DNA from: Clostridia bacterium
GTDB lineage: Bacteria > Bacillota > Clostridia > Lachnospirales > Lachnospiraceae
Assembly: GCA_910576205.1 (NCBI GenBank)
Contig: CAJTHL010000012.1
Span: forward strand, 1-64,000
Direction: 5' to 3'
Length of the DNA stretch: 64,000 nt
Below are positions 16,670-26,500 of the stretch, piece after piece. The notes under the pieces were generated by a model that was not told the origin of the DNA, ran no database searches, and was given only the letters and a program-made list of their open reading frames with translations. Every line of letters begins with the position of its first letter. Positions within the stretch are counted from its first letter, which is position 1. Position numbers and translations under genes: made by a program.

Positions 16670-16819
16670 TTAATATCGGTCTGTCTCCTTCATCTCCTTC
16701 AGCATTTCCTGTAAAAGATCTGTGATGTCTCTGGGTTTATTGTGATACACGTATTCCTCCACCTCTTCAATTTCCAGGCTGGGGTGAAACCTCTTCAATT
16801 CCTCTTCAAAATTAATCAA
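16670..16819 (-). CDS. Small conserved-looking 49-residue protein downstream of folC
   Basis: TTG at 16819 opens a 49-codon frame that overlaps the folC stop (TTGATTAA) and is preceded by GGAGG seven bases away. The product begins LINFEEELKRFHPSLEIEE and contains YHNKPRDITDLLQEML; it is acidic, helical and soluble. Spacing, coupling to folC and codon use look genuine. No function is recognised. Confidence 0.6.
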   Translation of the reverse strand: MINFEEELKRFHPSLEIEEVEEYVYHNKPRDITDLLQEMLKEMKETDRY

Positions 16820-18128
16820 CAGTATACCTCCATTTCAGTTCCCGTTTAATGCTGCCTACCAGATAGAGAGAACCCACACAGAACAGCATGCCGTCCTCCC
16901 CCTTTGCCTCAAGAGCCGTATCCAGGGCGTCGCCCGCCGCCGGACATTCCAGAATCCGCGCCTTCGAATAACGCCGGAAATATTCTGCCAGCCGTGCAGC
17001 CGGCACAGCCCTGTCGCATCCTACCTCTGTAATTACCGCCGTGTGGAAATGAAGCTCCCGGCATATGGTCTCTATCATATGTTCATAATCCTTATCGCTG
17101 ACTGCGGAAAACAGCAGCGTTACCGGATAATTTTCTTCCAGCCGGCGGGCGGTTTTCACAAACTCCGCCACCCCGGCCCTGTTGTGGCCCCCGTCCAGAA
17201 TCACGCCCGGCATAACGGTTTCCATTCTGCCCTGCCAGCGCATCCTGGCGATTCCTTCCCGTATAATTTTCTCTGTGAAGCTTCCGTCTCCGTCCATAAC
17301 ATGGATAGCGGTAACGGCCTCCAGCGCGTTCATAACCTGGTACTCGGCCACACTGGAAATTTTTAGCTTCCTATATTCATAATACCCAGAATCAAGGGAA
17401 AAATCAATATCTTTATTGGTCTCGGTCAAAATTTCATACATGGAGGGCCTTACTCCGTAGGCCTTTGCGCCCACTTCCCTGGCTTTGTCCTCTATCACCC
17501 GGGCCACCTCCGGCAAGGTGGCGTCATACACCACGGGAACCCCCGGTTTGATGATACCTGCTTTCTCTCCTGCTATGGCCGGGATGGTGTCCCCCAGATA
17601 CTCCACATGCTCCAGGCTGATGGAGGTAATCACACACACCAGGGGATGTGCAATGGAGTTGGTGGCATCCAGACGTCCGCCAAGGCCCGTCTCCAGCACC
17701 AGGTATTCCACCCGGCTCCCGGCAAAAAGCACCATCCCGATCAAAAACAGGATTTCAAAGTAGGTGGGGTGGGCATAACCCTCCCTCTGGATTTCCTCCA
17801 CACAGTCCATAACCTGGTGAAAGGCCTCCAGAAACGCCTCGTCGCTCACCGGCTCCTGGTCGATCTGGAAACGCTCGTTGATATCCACCAGATGTGGGGA
17901 GGTAAACAGGCCTGTGTGCTTTCCTGCCGTGGTAAGAATGGAGGAGAGGAAAGCGCAGACAGAGCCCTTGCCGTTTGTCCCGGCCACATGAAGGATTTTC
18001 ATATTGTCCTGGGGATCTCCCAGCTTCCTTAAAATCGCCCTGGTATTTTCCAGGGTATTCTTTTTTGTAAACTTAGGCGTCTCGTCAATGTAGGCCACCG
18101 CCTCTTCATAGGTCATTCTCTTATCCAT
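16812..18128 (-). CDS. folC: Folylpolyglutamate synthase / dihydrofolate synthase
   Basis: A 438-residue Mur-ligase-family enzyme that adds glutamate to folates. The ATP loop GTNGKGS is at residues 50-56. TSPHLVDINERFQ, ETGLGGRLDATN and the carbamylated-lysine region EKAGIIKPGVPVV are characteristic of FolC. ILDGGHNRAG lies near residue 313. It is followed by a small overlapping ORF and preceded by valS, with about 100 bp between. Confidence 0.93.
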   Translation of the reverse strand: MDKRMTYEEAVAYIDETPKFTKKNTLENTRAILRKLGDPQDNMKILHVAGTNGKGSVCAFLSSILTTAGKHTGLFTSPHLVDINERFQIDQEPVSDEAFLEAFHQVMDCVEEIQREGYAHPTYFEILFLIGMVLFAGSRVEYLVLETGLGGRLDATNSIAHPLVCVITSISLEHVEYLGDTIPAIAGEKAGIIKPGVPVVYDATLPEVARVIEDKAREVGAKAYGVRPSMYEILTETNKDIDFSLDSGYYEYRKLKISSVAEYQVMNALEAVTAIHVMDGDGSFTEKIIREGIARMRWQGRMETVMPGVILDGGHNRAGVAEFVKTARRLEENYPVTLLFSAVSDKDYEHMIETICRELHFHTAVITEVGCDRAVPAARLAEYFRRYSKARILECPAAGDALDTALEAKGEDGMLFCVGSLYLVGSIKRELKWRYTVD

Positions 18129-18233
18129 AGCTTATCCGTTCCTCTATTCTCTTCCTGTTCCCGTTCCCTGCTTTCAAAGCCCTGTCATCCCGTTAGCTTA
18201 CCCGGCCGTGTCCGGCCGCTTTCTTCACCTGGT

Positions 18234-20873
18234 TTACTTTTGCAGGGACGCCAGCCGCTCCTTCACCTGGGCCATCATCTGGGTATATTTCTCCAGCTTT
18301 TCTTTCTCCTCGTCAATCTTGCTCTGGGGCGCTTTGCTGATGAACTTCTCATTATTCAGCATGCCGTTTACCCGGCCCAACTCTTTTGTGAGACGCTCCT
18401 CTTCCTTTTTCAGGCGCTGGATCTCCTTGTCCATATCCACCAGCTCGGCAAAAGGCATATAGATGGCCGCTTCCGCCAGCATAGCCGATACTGCGTCGTC
18501 TGCAATGCCTGTCTTGTCCGCCTGCACCGTTACCTGGCTGGCGCTTCCAAGAGCGGCGAAAAATAAGCTGCCGTTTTCAAAGATCTTACGCACCGCCGCG
18601 TTCTCGGACACCACAAACACATGGGCCTTCTTGCTGGGGGGTACGTTCATACTGGAGCGCAGATTCCGGATACCCCGCACCGCCTCCTTGATGGTCTCCA
18701 CAGCCGTCTCATCCTCCGCAAAATTCCAGTCTTCCCGATGCACGGGCCACTGGGCGATCATGACAGACTCCTCCTCCGTCAGATTGCAGTAAATTTCCTC
18801 CGTGATAAAGGGCATAAAGGGATGCAGAAGCTTAAGGGCGTTTCCAAGAACGGTTTTCAGCGTCCACAGAGCCGCTCCCTTGGTGGCGTCGTCCTCCTTG
18901 TACAGGCGGGGCTTCACCATCTCAATATACCAGTCGCAGAACTCCTCCCAGATGAAATCGTAGATCTTCTGCACGGCAATGCCCAGCTCAAACTTGTCCA
19001 TATTGGCCGTAGCTTCCTTTGCCAGGGCGTTCACCTTTGACAAAATCCATTTATCCGCGCTTGTGAGATCGCTTTCCTCTACTGTGGCGGGAATCTGCGC
19101 CCGTTCCATGTTCATTAAGATAAACCGGGAAGCATTCCACACCTTGTTGGCAAAATTCCGGCTGGCCTCCACACGCTCCATATAGAAACGCATATCATTT
19201 CCCGGCGCATTTCCCGTCACCAGGGTAAGACGCAGGGCGTCCGCACCATATCTGTCAATAATCTCCAGAGGGTCAATGCCGTTTCCCAGGGACTTGCTCA
19301 TCTTGCGGCCCAGGGAATCCCGCACAAGGCCGTGGATCAGCACATGGTGGAAGGGGGATTTCCCCGTCTGCTCATAGCCGGAAAATACCATGCGGATAAC
19401 CCAGAAGAAAATAATGTCATATCCGGTTACCAGCACATCCGTGGGATAGAAATATTCCAGATCCTCTGTTTTCTGCGGCCATCCCAGGGTCGAGAAGGGC
19501 CACAGGGCCGAAGAAAACCAGGTGTCCAGGGTGTCGGGATCCTGGGTAAAATGAGTACCGCCGCATTTGGGACAGACGCCCGGCATCCCCTTTGCCACCA
19601 CGATCTCCCCGCACGCATCGCAGTAGTAGGCAGGAATCCGGTGTCCCCACCAGAGCTGACGGGAAATACACCAGTCCCTGATATTTTCCAGCCAGTGCAG
19701 GTAAATCTTGTCAAAGCGCTCCGGCACAAAGGTCAGATCACCGTTTTTCACAGCCTCAATGGCGGGCTTTGCCATCTCCTCCATCCGCACAAACCACTGC
19801 TGCTTAATCATGGGCTCTACGGTAGTGCCGCAGCGGTCATGGGTTCCCACGTTGTGGGCGTGGGGAACCACCTTCACAAGATAGCCCTGCTCCTCCAATT
19901 CCTTCACGATAAGCTTCCTGGCCTCATAGCGATCCAGTCCCGCGTACTTGCCGCCATTTTCATGGATGGTGGCATCGTCATTGAGAATATTGATCTCCGG
20001 AAGGTTGTGACGTTTTCCCACCTCAAAATCGTTGGGGTCGTGGGCCGGGGTCATTTTTACCACACCCGTACCAAATTCTTTGTCCACATAGGCGTCCGCC
20101 ACAATGGGAATCTCCCTTCCCACCAGGGGCAGAATCACGTTCTTTCCTATTAAATGCTTATAGCGCTCATCCTCGGGATGCACAGCCAGGCCCGTATCTC
20201 CCAGCATGGTCTCCGGCCGGGTGGTGGCGATCTCCACCACGCCGCTTCCGTCCGCCAGGGGATAATTAATATGCCAGAAATGGCCTTCCTGCTCTTCATG
20301 CTCCACCTCCGCGTCGGATATGGAAGTTTTGCAGACCGGACACCAGTTGATAATGCGGGAGCCCTTGTAAATATAGCCTTTCTCATAGAGGCGGACAAAC
20401 ACCTCCAGCACAGCCTCGGAGCAGCCCTCGTCCATAGTAAAGCGTTCCCTGTCCCAGTCGCAGGAAGATCCCAGCTTCTTTAACTGATTGATAATGGCCC
20501 CGCCGTACTCTTCCTTCCACTGCCAGGCTCTTTTTAAGAACCCTTCCCTACCCAGCTCCTGCTTGTCGATGCCCTCGCTACGAAGCTGGTCTGTAACCTT
20601 TACCTCCGTGGAAATGGACGCGTGGTCTGTCCCCGGTATCCAGAGGGCGTTGTAGCCCTGCATTCTCTTGTAACGGATGAGAATGTCCTGGAGGGTTTCA
20701 TCCAGGGCGTGTCCCATATGAAGCCTTCCCGTCACATTGGGAGGCGGAATTACGATGGTAAAGGGCTTTTTGCTCCTGTCCGCCTCTGCGTGAAAATATT
20801 TCTTTTCCATCCACCGGGCATAGATCTTATCCTCCATGCCCTGGGGATCATAGGTTTTCGCCAGTTCTTTCAT
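18234..20873 (-). CDS. valS: Valyl-tRNA synthetase
   Basis: An 879-residue class I enzyme that charges tRNA-Val. The HIGH-type motif is LHMGHALDE near residue 49. KMSKS is in [15 protein letters not shown] zinc-knuckle-like pair CDACGE/CPKCGG lies in between, and the C-terminus is the coiled-coil tRNA arm. The start is ATG at 20873 ([15 protein letters not shown]) behind AAGGAGAG; the longer frame reads back into the leader. A T-box leader and terminator sit directly upstream, so expression responds to uncharged tRNA. Confidence 0.95.
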   Translation of the reverse strand: MKELAKTYDPQGMEDKIYARWMEKKYFHAEADRSKKPFTIVIPPPNVTGRLHMGHALDETLQDILIRYKRMQGYNALWIPGTDHASISTEVKVTDQLRSEGIDKQELGREGFLKRAWQWKEEYGGAIINQLKKLGSSCDWDRERFTMDEGCSEAVLEVFVRLYEKGYIYKGSRIINWCPVCKTSISDAEVEHEEQEGHFWHINYPLADGSGVVEIATTRPETMLGDTGLAVHPEDERYKHLIGKNVILPLVGREIPIVADAYVDKEFGTGVVKMTPAHDPNDFEVGKRHNLPEINILNDDATIHENGGKYAGLDRYEARKLIVKELEEQGYLVKVVPHAHNVGTHDRCGTTVEPMIKQQWFVRMEEMAKPAIEAVKNGDLTFVPERFDKIYLHWLENIRDWCISRQLWWGHRIPAYYCDACGEIVVAKGMPGVCPKCGGTHFTQDPDTLDTWFSSALWPFSTLGWPQKTEDLEYFYPTDVLVTGYDIIFFWVIRMVFSGYEQTGKSPFHHVLIHGLVRDSLGRKMSKSLGNGIDPLEIIDRYGADALRLTLVTGNAPGNDMRFYMERVEASRNFANKVWNASRFILMNMERAQIPATVEESDLTSADKWILSKVNALAKEATANMDKFELGIAVQKIYDFIWEEFCDWYIEMVKPRLYKEDDATKGAALWTLKTVLGNALKLLHPFMPFITEEIYCNLTEEESVMIAQWPVHREDWNFAEDETAVETIKEAVRGIRNLRSSMNVPPSKKAHVFVVSENAAVRKIFENGSLFFAALGSASQVTVQADKTGIADDAVSAMLAEAAIYMPFAELVDMDKEIQRLKKEEERLTKELGRVNGMLNNEKFISKAPQSKIDEEKEKLEKYTQMMAQVKERLASLQK

Positions 20874-20965
20874 TCGTATACTCTCCTTCTCTGTTCTGAT
20901 TCTGCATATGGCGCAGGCAGCTTTGCACAGATAACGCGGCCTGAGCAGGCTTATTGCCTGCACGC

Positions 20966-21231
20966 ACAAAACGCCCCTTCATCTTCATGAAAGGGCGTTT
21001 CTGGACGCGGTACCACCTTACTTATGCACAGATTCTCCTGCTCCTGCGCACATCTTCAGGCCCGGTAACGGGGGCTGGCCGGGAATGGCTATGTCTGACA
21101 CAGGCTTTCTCACCATTCCGGTTCCGAAGCTACCTTCCACGGGGTTCCTCAAAGCAGCCTTCCAGCCAATGAGCCGCCCTCTCTGACAAGTCTCTCCCAT
21201 GTACTCCTCTTCTTCTCCACCTTTTACAATA
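20966..21231 (-). ncRNA. T-box leader of valS with antiterminator and terminator
   Basis: The minus-strand RNA contains the T-box sequence AAGGTGGTACCGCG at 21019-21006, whose UGGU bulge would pair with the tRNA acceptor end. It is followed by a terminator hairpin ACGCCC(T)TTCAT/ATGAA(G)GGGCGT at 20998-20971 and a TTTT run. A long structured region upstream (to about 21231) fits stem I with an AGTA motif. I could not fix the specifier codon with confidence, but a valine codon is expected from the downstream gene. Confidence 0.88.
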
Positions 21232-21237
21232 TGTCTA

Positions 21238-21266
21238 ATAATAGTAGGCTTTTTCTTCTTTGTCAA
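21238..21266 (-). promoter_or_regulatory. Promoter of the valS T-box transcript
   Basis: TTGACA (21266-21261), a 17-nt spacer, and TATTAT (21243-21238) on the minus strand, 8 bp past the stop of the metallophosphoesterase gene. Confidence 0.8.
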
Positions 21267-21273
21267 GGCCCAA

Positions 21274-22764
21274 TTAGTCTTTCTGGATGGTGTATTCGTC
21301 GTAGACCTGCCAGCTATCCACCAGATATGTAGTCAGCTTTATGGTGTTCTCTCCCACATCCACCTGAATGGCTGTAGGCGTCTCCGGCTGGCCCTGCATA
21401 ACCGCCGCGTAGTTATCCGAAACAGGCTGATACAGGCATCCGCTGGCCGTCCCACAGGTCACATAGAGCGCTCCCTGGGGATTCACCGCCGTAGAACCGG
21501 ATTCATAATCATACTCGCTTATGGTCTCACACTGGCCGTTTATAATGGCTGTCCTGGTATACGCATGGTCATGGCCGTTTAAGTACAGGTCTATATTATA
21601 TTTTACTGACCACTCTGCACACGCGCCCCGGATTTTCTCGGAAATACCCTTATACTTCTCCACACTGCTGTAGGAGGGGTAATGCTGCATAATAATCCGC
21701 CACTTTGTATCCGGGTTGGCGTCGCAGGTCTGCCGGATAAAGTCCTCGTGGGCCGTCACCCCGTAAAGGGTGTCGCTGTTCAGCACCATAAAGAGAGCGT
21801 TTCCATACCGGAACCAGTAATCGCCGTCCGTATCCGCCCAGTTACAGCCAATCGTGGAACGGTTGGGCACATTGTAGCGCTCATAGAACCAGGGGCCGCC
21901 GCCGCTCTCCCAGTTGTCCACATCATGGTTCCCCACAATGGGCACCAGAGGAATCCGGTAAAGTCCCAGATGGGCAAAAAAACCTTCATAGTTGGTCGGG
22001 TCGTTGTAGCCTGCCACCTGATCGCCTAAATGGGCCAGGAACGCCGCCTTAGGCACGTATTTAGTCAGACGGTTTGTCACCTTGTCCCATCTCTCGGCCG
22101 TGGCGTCCAGATCTTCAAACTGGGATTGTCCGATCTGCGCGTCAGAAACAGCCAGGAATGTAAAGTCCCCCGTGAAATTCGTCGTGGAGAACTGGTATTC
22201 CGGCGACCACCCCGCGTCATTTCCCACCTTGTAGGCGTAAGTCGTATTCTCCTTCAATCCCTCCGCCCGGGCCTTGTTGTAATAAAATCCCGGTTCTGTG
22301 GCAGATGCCGCCGTCTGGGCCGAAATGGTCTGGGCTTCCCCGGAATTCACGTCGTACAGCATAACCTTGCCCGCCGCGCCGCTGGGTGAAAACCAGTTAA
22401 ACGCCACATCTCCCGGCTTTCCGCCCATCTCCACGGTCAGATATTTGATGGAGGTGGTGTTTAGGAGAGGCGCGCTCTCATAGTCTGTCACAAAGGACGC
22501 TCTCTGGGCCTCAATCTCCTCCTCACTGACTGCCTGAACTGTGGTGTCCGGCTCCGGCTCCGCAGGCGTGGCCTCCACTGGCTCTTCCTGGCTGGGCGTA
22601 GCCTCCGCCACCTGCGGCGGATCTACCTTCTGCTCCGTCTGGCTCCCTGACACATCCTCCCCGGTCTTTCCTTTATTTTTTAATGTAAACGCAAATACCG
22701 CAACCAATACCACCAGTATGGCTGCCGTAAATGCAAATCTGATATTTGCTCTTCGCCTTCTCAA
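21274..22764 (-). CDS. Secreted or anchored metallophosphoesterase, purple acid phosphatase-like
   Basis: A 496-residue protein. A basic N-terminus and hydrophobic segment (FAFTAAILVVLVAVFAF, residues 10-26) act as a signal anchor, followed by a Pro/Glu-rich linker. Residues about 100-200 resemble the fibronectin-like N-terminal domain of purple acid phosphatases. The calcineurin-like domain follows with SDAQIG, LGDQVAG, VGNHDVDN, MQHYP and NGHDHAY. Motif I reads D-x-Q rather than D-x-H, as in part of this family. It is likely an extracytoplasmic phosphomonoesterase or diesterase; the substrate is unknown. The start is TTG at 22764 after GGGGAG. Confidence 0.82.
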   Translation of the reverse strand: MRRRRANIRFAFTAAILVVLVAVFAFTLKNKGKTGEDVSGSQTEQKVDPPQVAEATPSQEEPVEATPAEPEPDTTVQAVSEEEIEAQRASFVTDYESAPLLNTTSIKYLTVEMGGKPGDVAFNWFSPSGAAGKVMLYDVNSGEAQTISAQTAASATEPGFYYNKARAEGLKENTTYAYKVGNDAGWSPEYQFSTTNFTGDFTFLAVSDAQIGQSQFEDLDATAERWDKVTNRLTKYVPKAAFLAHLGDQVAGYNDPTNYEGFFAHLGLYRIPLVPIVGNHDVDNWESGGGPWFYERYNVPNRSTIGCNWADTDGDYWFRYGNALFMVLNSDTLYGVTAHEDFIRQTCDANPDTKWRIIMQHYPSYSSVEKYKGISEKIRGACAEWSVKYNIDLYLNGHDHAYTRTAIINGQCETISEYDYESGSTAVNPQGALYVTCGTASGCLYQPVSDNYAAVMQGQPETPTAIQVDVGENTIKLTTYLVDSWQVYDEYTIQKD

Positions 22765-22896
22765 AATCTATTCTCCCCTTTTCGTAGTCCGGGGCATGTC
22801 CGCCCCTTCCATCAGAATACCTTTCACTCTAACACTATATGCAGGACTGGTCAAGGAAATTACAGTTTTTTTAAGAAAGATTAAGAAAATCTTCAT

Positions 22897-23508
22897 TCAA
22901 TTTATCTGTCTGTCTAAATCTTCCAGTATCCCTTGATACAGAAACAGCTTTATGCCTTCTCCTGGATATTCTCTTATATTCTGCCAGTTATTCATATACA
23001 TCATATACATAACAAAGCGCATGGACAGGGCGAGCACAGCCAGGGAGGCAGGCAGCTCTCCCCTGTACAGCCCTTCCTTTTTCCCCTCCTGATAAAGGTC
23101 CTTTAAAATATGGAAGGGACCCTGCATTTTCTCCGCATGCTCTTCCAGCTCCTTACGCAGGTTATTCCCCATCTCATAATTCTGGCTTACCAGGCGAATA
23201 AAACGGGTCATACACAGGGTATCCGCTGAGTACCGTTCGATGCAGCCAAAAATCCAGAAAATCTTCTTCTCAAAGCCGTCGTCCTCCCTTAGGGCGGCCC
23301 GCATTTCCTCCAGCAGGCCGTCCAGCTCATACATCACCGCATGGATTACCATGTCCTCCTTACTGGAAAAATAGTCGTAGACCGTGCCCTTGCCAATACC
23401 GGCCTTCTGGGCAATTTCCGACACTTTCAGGCTGTTTATATCAGCCCCCCCGTCCAGAAGCTTTAGCACTGCCCTGCATACAGCCACAGCCTTTGGTTTC
23501 ATCTCCAT
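22897..23508 (-). CDS. TetR-family transcriptional regulator of the adjacent RND exporter
   Basis: A 203-residue protein with an N-terminal helix-turn-helix (SEIAQKAGIGKGTVYDYFSSKEDM, residues 27-50) and a helical ligand-binding region. It begins one base after the stop of the RND gene, so the two are co-transcribed. The promoter of the pair carries a perfect palindrome of TetR operator type, so autorepression together with repression of the exporter is likely. The inducer is unknown. Confidence 0.85.
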   Translation of the reverse strand: MEMKPKAVAVCRAVLKLLDGGADINSLKVSEIAQKAGIGKGTVYDYFSSKEDMVIHAVMYELDGLLEEMRAALREDDGFEKKIFWIFGCIERYSADTLCMTRFIRLVSQNYEMGNNLRKELEEHAEKMQGPFHILKDLYQEGKKEGLYRGELPASLAVLALSMRFVMYMMYMNNWQNIREYPGEGIKLFLYQGILEDLDRQIN

Positions 23509-23509
23509 T

Positions 23510-26500
23510 TCACTCCGCCTCCCGTCTCTTTTTCTCCCGCATGAAAATATCGTAAACGCAGGGAATCACAAACAAGGTCAGCAGCGTTCCGTACACCAGA
23601 CCGCCCGTGGTTACCACCGCCATGGGACGGGCCATATCCGAGCCCATATCCCGGGCAAAAACCATGCCCGACAGGGCCAGTATGGTGGTAAGGGCCGTCA
23701 TCAGCACCGGCCTAAGGCGGGTCCGCCCTGCCGTCAGAAGGGCCTCCCGCTTCTCCATGCCTTCCTGCCGGAGCTGGTTTGTATAGTCGATCAAGACGAT
23801 TCCGTTATTTACAATAATACCCGACAGCATGACAAATCCGATCATAGCGATTACACTGATCTCATAGCCTCCCACAAAGAGGGCCAGCAGACCTCCGGTA
23901 AAGGCCAGGGGAACCGTAAACATAATGATAAACGGCGACAGCAGGGACTGGAACTGGGCCACCATAATGAGATACATAAAAGCAAGGGCCAGTACAAGCA
24001 TCAGTACAAGCTGCTTCATGGCATCGTTAATCGTCTCATTCTCACCCGACATATGGACGCTGTACCCCTCCGGCACATCGTAGTCCTTCAGCATCCGCTC
24101 CACATCATTTCCCACCAGGCCCACGTTATAGCCCTCCGCTATGGCAGCCGTCACGCTGATCATACGGCTCTGGGCATCCCTCTGTATAGAGCTTACCCCC
24201 TCTGTCCTCTCAAAGTCCGCAATCTCCTTAAGGGGGACATGCTCATAGGTGCCGTCCTTTTTGGACACATCCAGAACCAGCTCTTCCACCGTATCCCTGG
24301 TAAGCTCTATATCGTCCCCGTTCATAACCAGGACGTCATAATCCTTGATCTCCGTTGTCAGCGTGGTGGCCGACGAGGGGTCTGCAAGCCTGGCGTTCAG
24401 CATGGAGAATACCTGGGCTACCGTAAGGCCGTGCTCTATAGCCTTATCCCGGTTAATTATGACCCGCAGCTCCCCGGTAGTATCCTCCTGCCCATCGGAG
24501 ACTTCCTCTGTTCCCTTGATCTTCGCAAGCTCCCCGGCCAGGTCTGTGGCAATCTCCTGGAGAGTATCCAGCTCCCGGCCCTTTATGACGATCTGGATGC
24601 CGCTTCCCCCCATGGCGGACATATCCATGCTGGAGGTGTCCAGGGTCAATTCACAGTCCAGGTCTTCGGTCATTTTCCCAATCTCTTTTGCCAGTTCCTC
24701 ATTGGTATGCTTTTTATTCTCATCCAGCGTTATATATATGGAAGAGACATTTACATCCCCGCCCCCGGACAGCATACTCATATCGCCGCTTGTGGTCATG
24801 GCGCCCACATCCTGCACATCCTCTATGGTCATAATGCGCCGGACAATCTCATCCGTCACTTCCTTCGTGTCTGCCAGGGAGGAACCCTTTTCCAGCTCCA
24901 CGGTGGCGGTCATCTGGGTGCTGTCCATATCTGTCATAAAGGCCGTACCATTGGACAAAGCCGCCAGTGTACTTAAGCATAAAAGAAGCACTGCTCCAAC
25001 CAGAACCAGAGGCTTTACCTTTAAAGCTCTGGCAAGAAGCCACTCATAACTACCCAGGAGCCGGGTAAAAAAGCTGCTAACCTTCTTCTCTTCGGTCTTT
25101 ACCAGTACCTTGGAGGACATGGCCGGCACTACGGTCATGGCAATCACCAGGCTGGCCAGAAGGGAGTAGGCAATGGTAAGTCCCATATCCACAAACAGCT
25201 GACGGGTGATTCCTTCCGTAAACACAATGGGGGCAAACACGCAGACTGTAGTCAGCGTGGAGGCCATAATAGCGCCGCCCACTTCCCTGGCTCCTTCTAT
25301 GGCCGCCTCCCGCATGGGAACGCCCTCGCTGCGCATCCGGTAAATATTCTCGATAACCACAATGGAGTTATCCACCAGCATACCGATGCCAAGAGCCAGG
25401 CCGGACAGAGATATTACATTCAGGGTTATGCCGCTAAAATACATGCATACCAGGGCCGTTACAAGACTGATAGGAATGGAGCAGGCAATCACAAAAGTAG
25501 GTCTTAAATCCCGCAAAAACAGGATCAGAATCAAAATAGCCAGCGCCGCGCCAATGAGAATATTATTCAGAATGGAATCCATTACCAGGTCAATATAGAT
25601 TCCCTGGTCCATCAATGGTATAATATGCAGGCCTGCGTCCTCCTCCATCAACGTTGCAAACTCCGCGTTCAGCCTTTTGGACACATCCCCTGTGGAATAC
25701 CCCGTCTGCTTCTGGATACTTAAAAGGATTCCCGGGTCCCCATTGATGTTGGTGTAGCTCTCGGCAGAATTGTCCGTCATAAATACATCCGCCACATCCT
25801 TCAGGAAAATGGTGTCCACACCATCCATCTCCAGATCCATCAGCGGCATATTGGCCAGACTTTCCACATCGTCCGGCTTATCGCCTACCCGGACAAGATA
25901 ATCAATGCCCTCCTCCGTCACATAGCCTCCGGGCATGGAAAAATTCTGGGCTGCCAGCAGGGATTTCACCGTGTCCACCGTAAGGATATTTGTCATGTCC
26001 GCAGAGTCCAGGGCGTCCGCCTTCTTCTCCTCCAACTCCTCCTGGCCTTCCCGCAGCTGGTCTTTTCCCTCGTTTAACTGTTCCTGGGCATCCCGTATCT
26101 GCTCCCAGGCGTCTGTCAGCTGATCCTGGGCGGATTCCAGCTGCTCCTTGGCGGATTTCAGCTGGGACTTTGTGATATTGAGCGTGGCGGAGGCGCTTCC
26201 CATCTCCATGGCCGCAATCATCTCGCCCATATTGACCTCGGTAAGCTTCTGGCTTAAGGTAGCGTTGGCGGATTCCAGCTGCGGCTTCGCGGCAAGAGCG
26301 GCCTGTACCTCCGGTTTTGCCTCCTCAAGTTTTAAGTCATTTTCAGCAGTTGACTTCAAAGTCGTTATAGATGTAATAGCTCCTTCCAGTCCGGTAATTG
26401 TGTCTACACTTCCCAACAAAGCTTCTGCCTGGCTTTCCATGGGCGTGCCCTTTAATGATTCCAGAATTCCGCTTATCCCTGCTGCCACAACCCCGTCGCC

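Noticed and set aside
23384..24976. 530-codon plus-strand frame opposite the RND gene
   Set aside because: It runs antisense to conserved RND and TetR coding sequence, is His/Gln-rich in the way of complementary-strand noise, and has no ribosome binding site.
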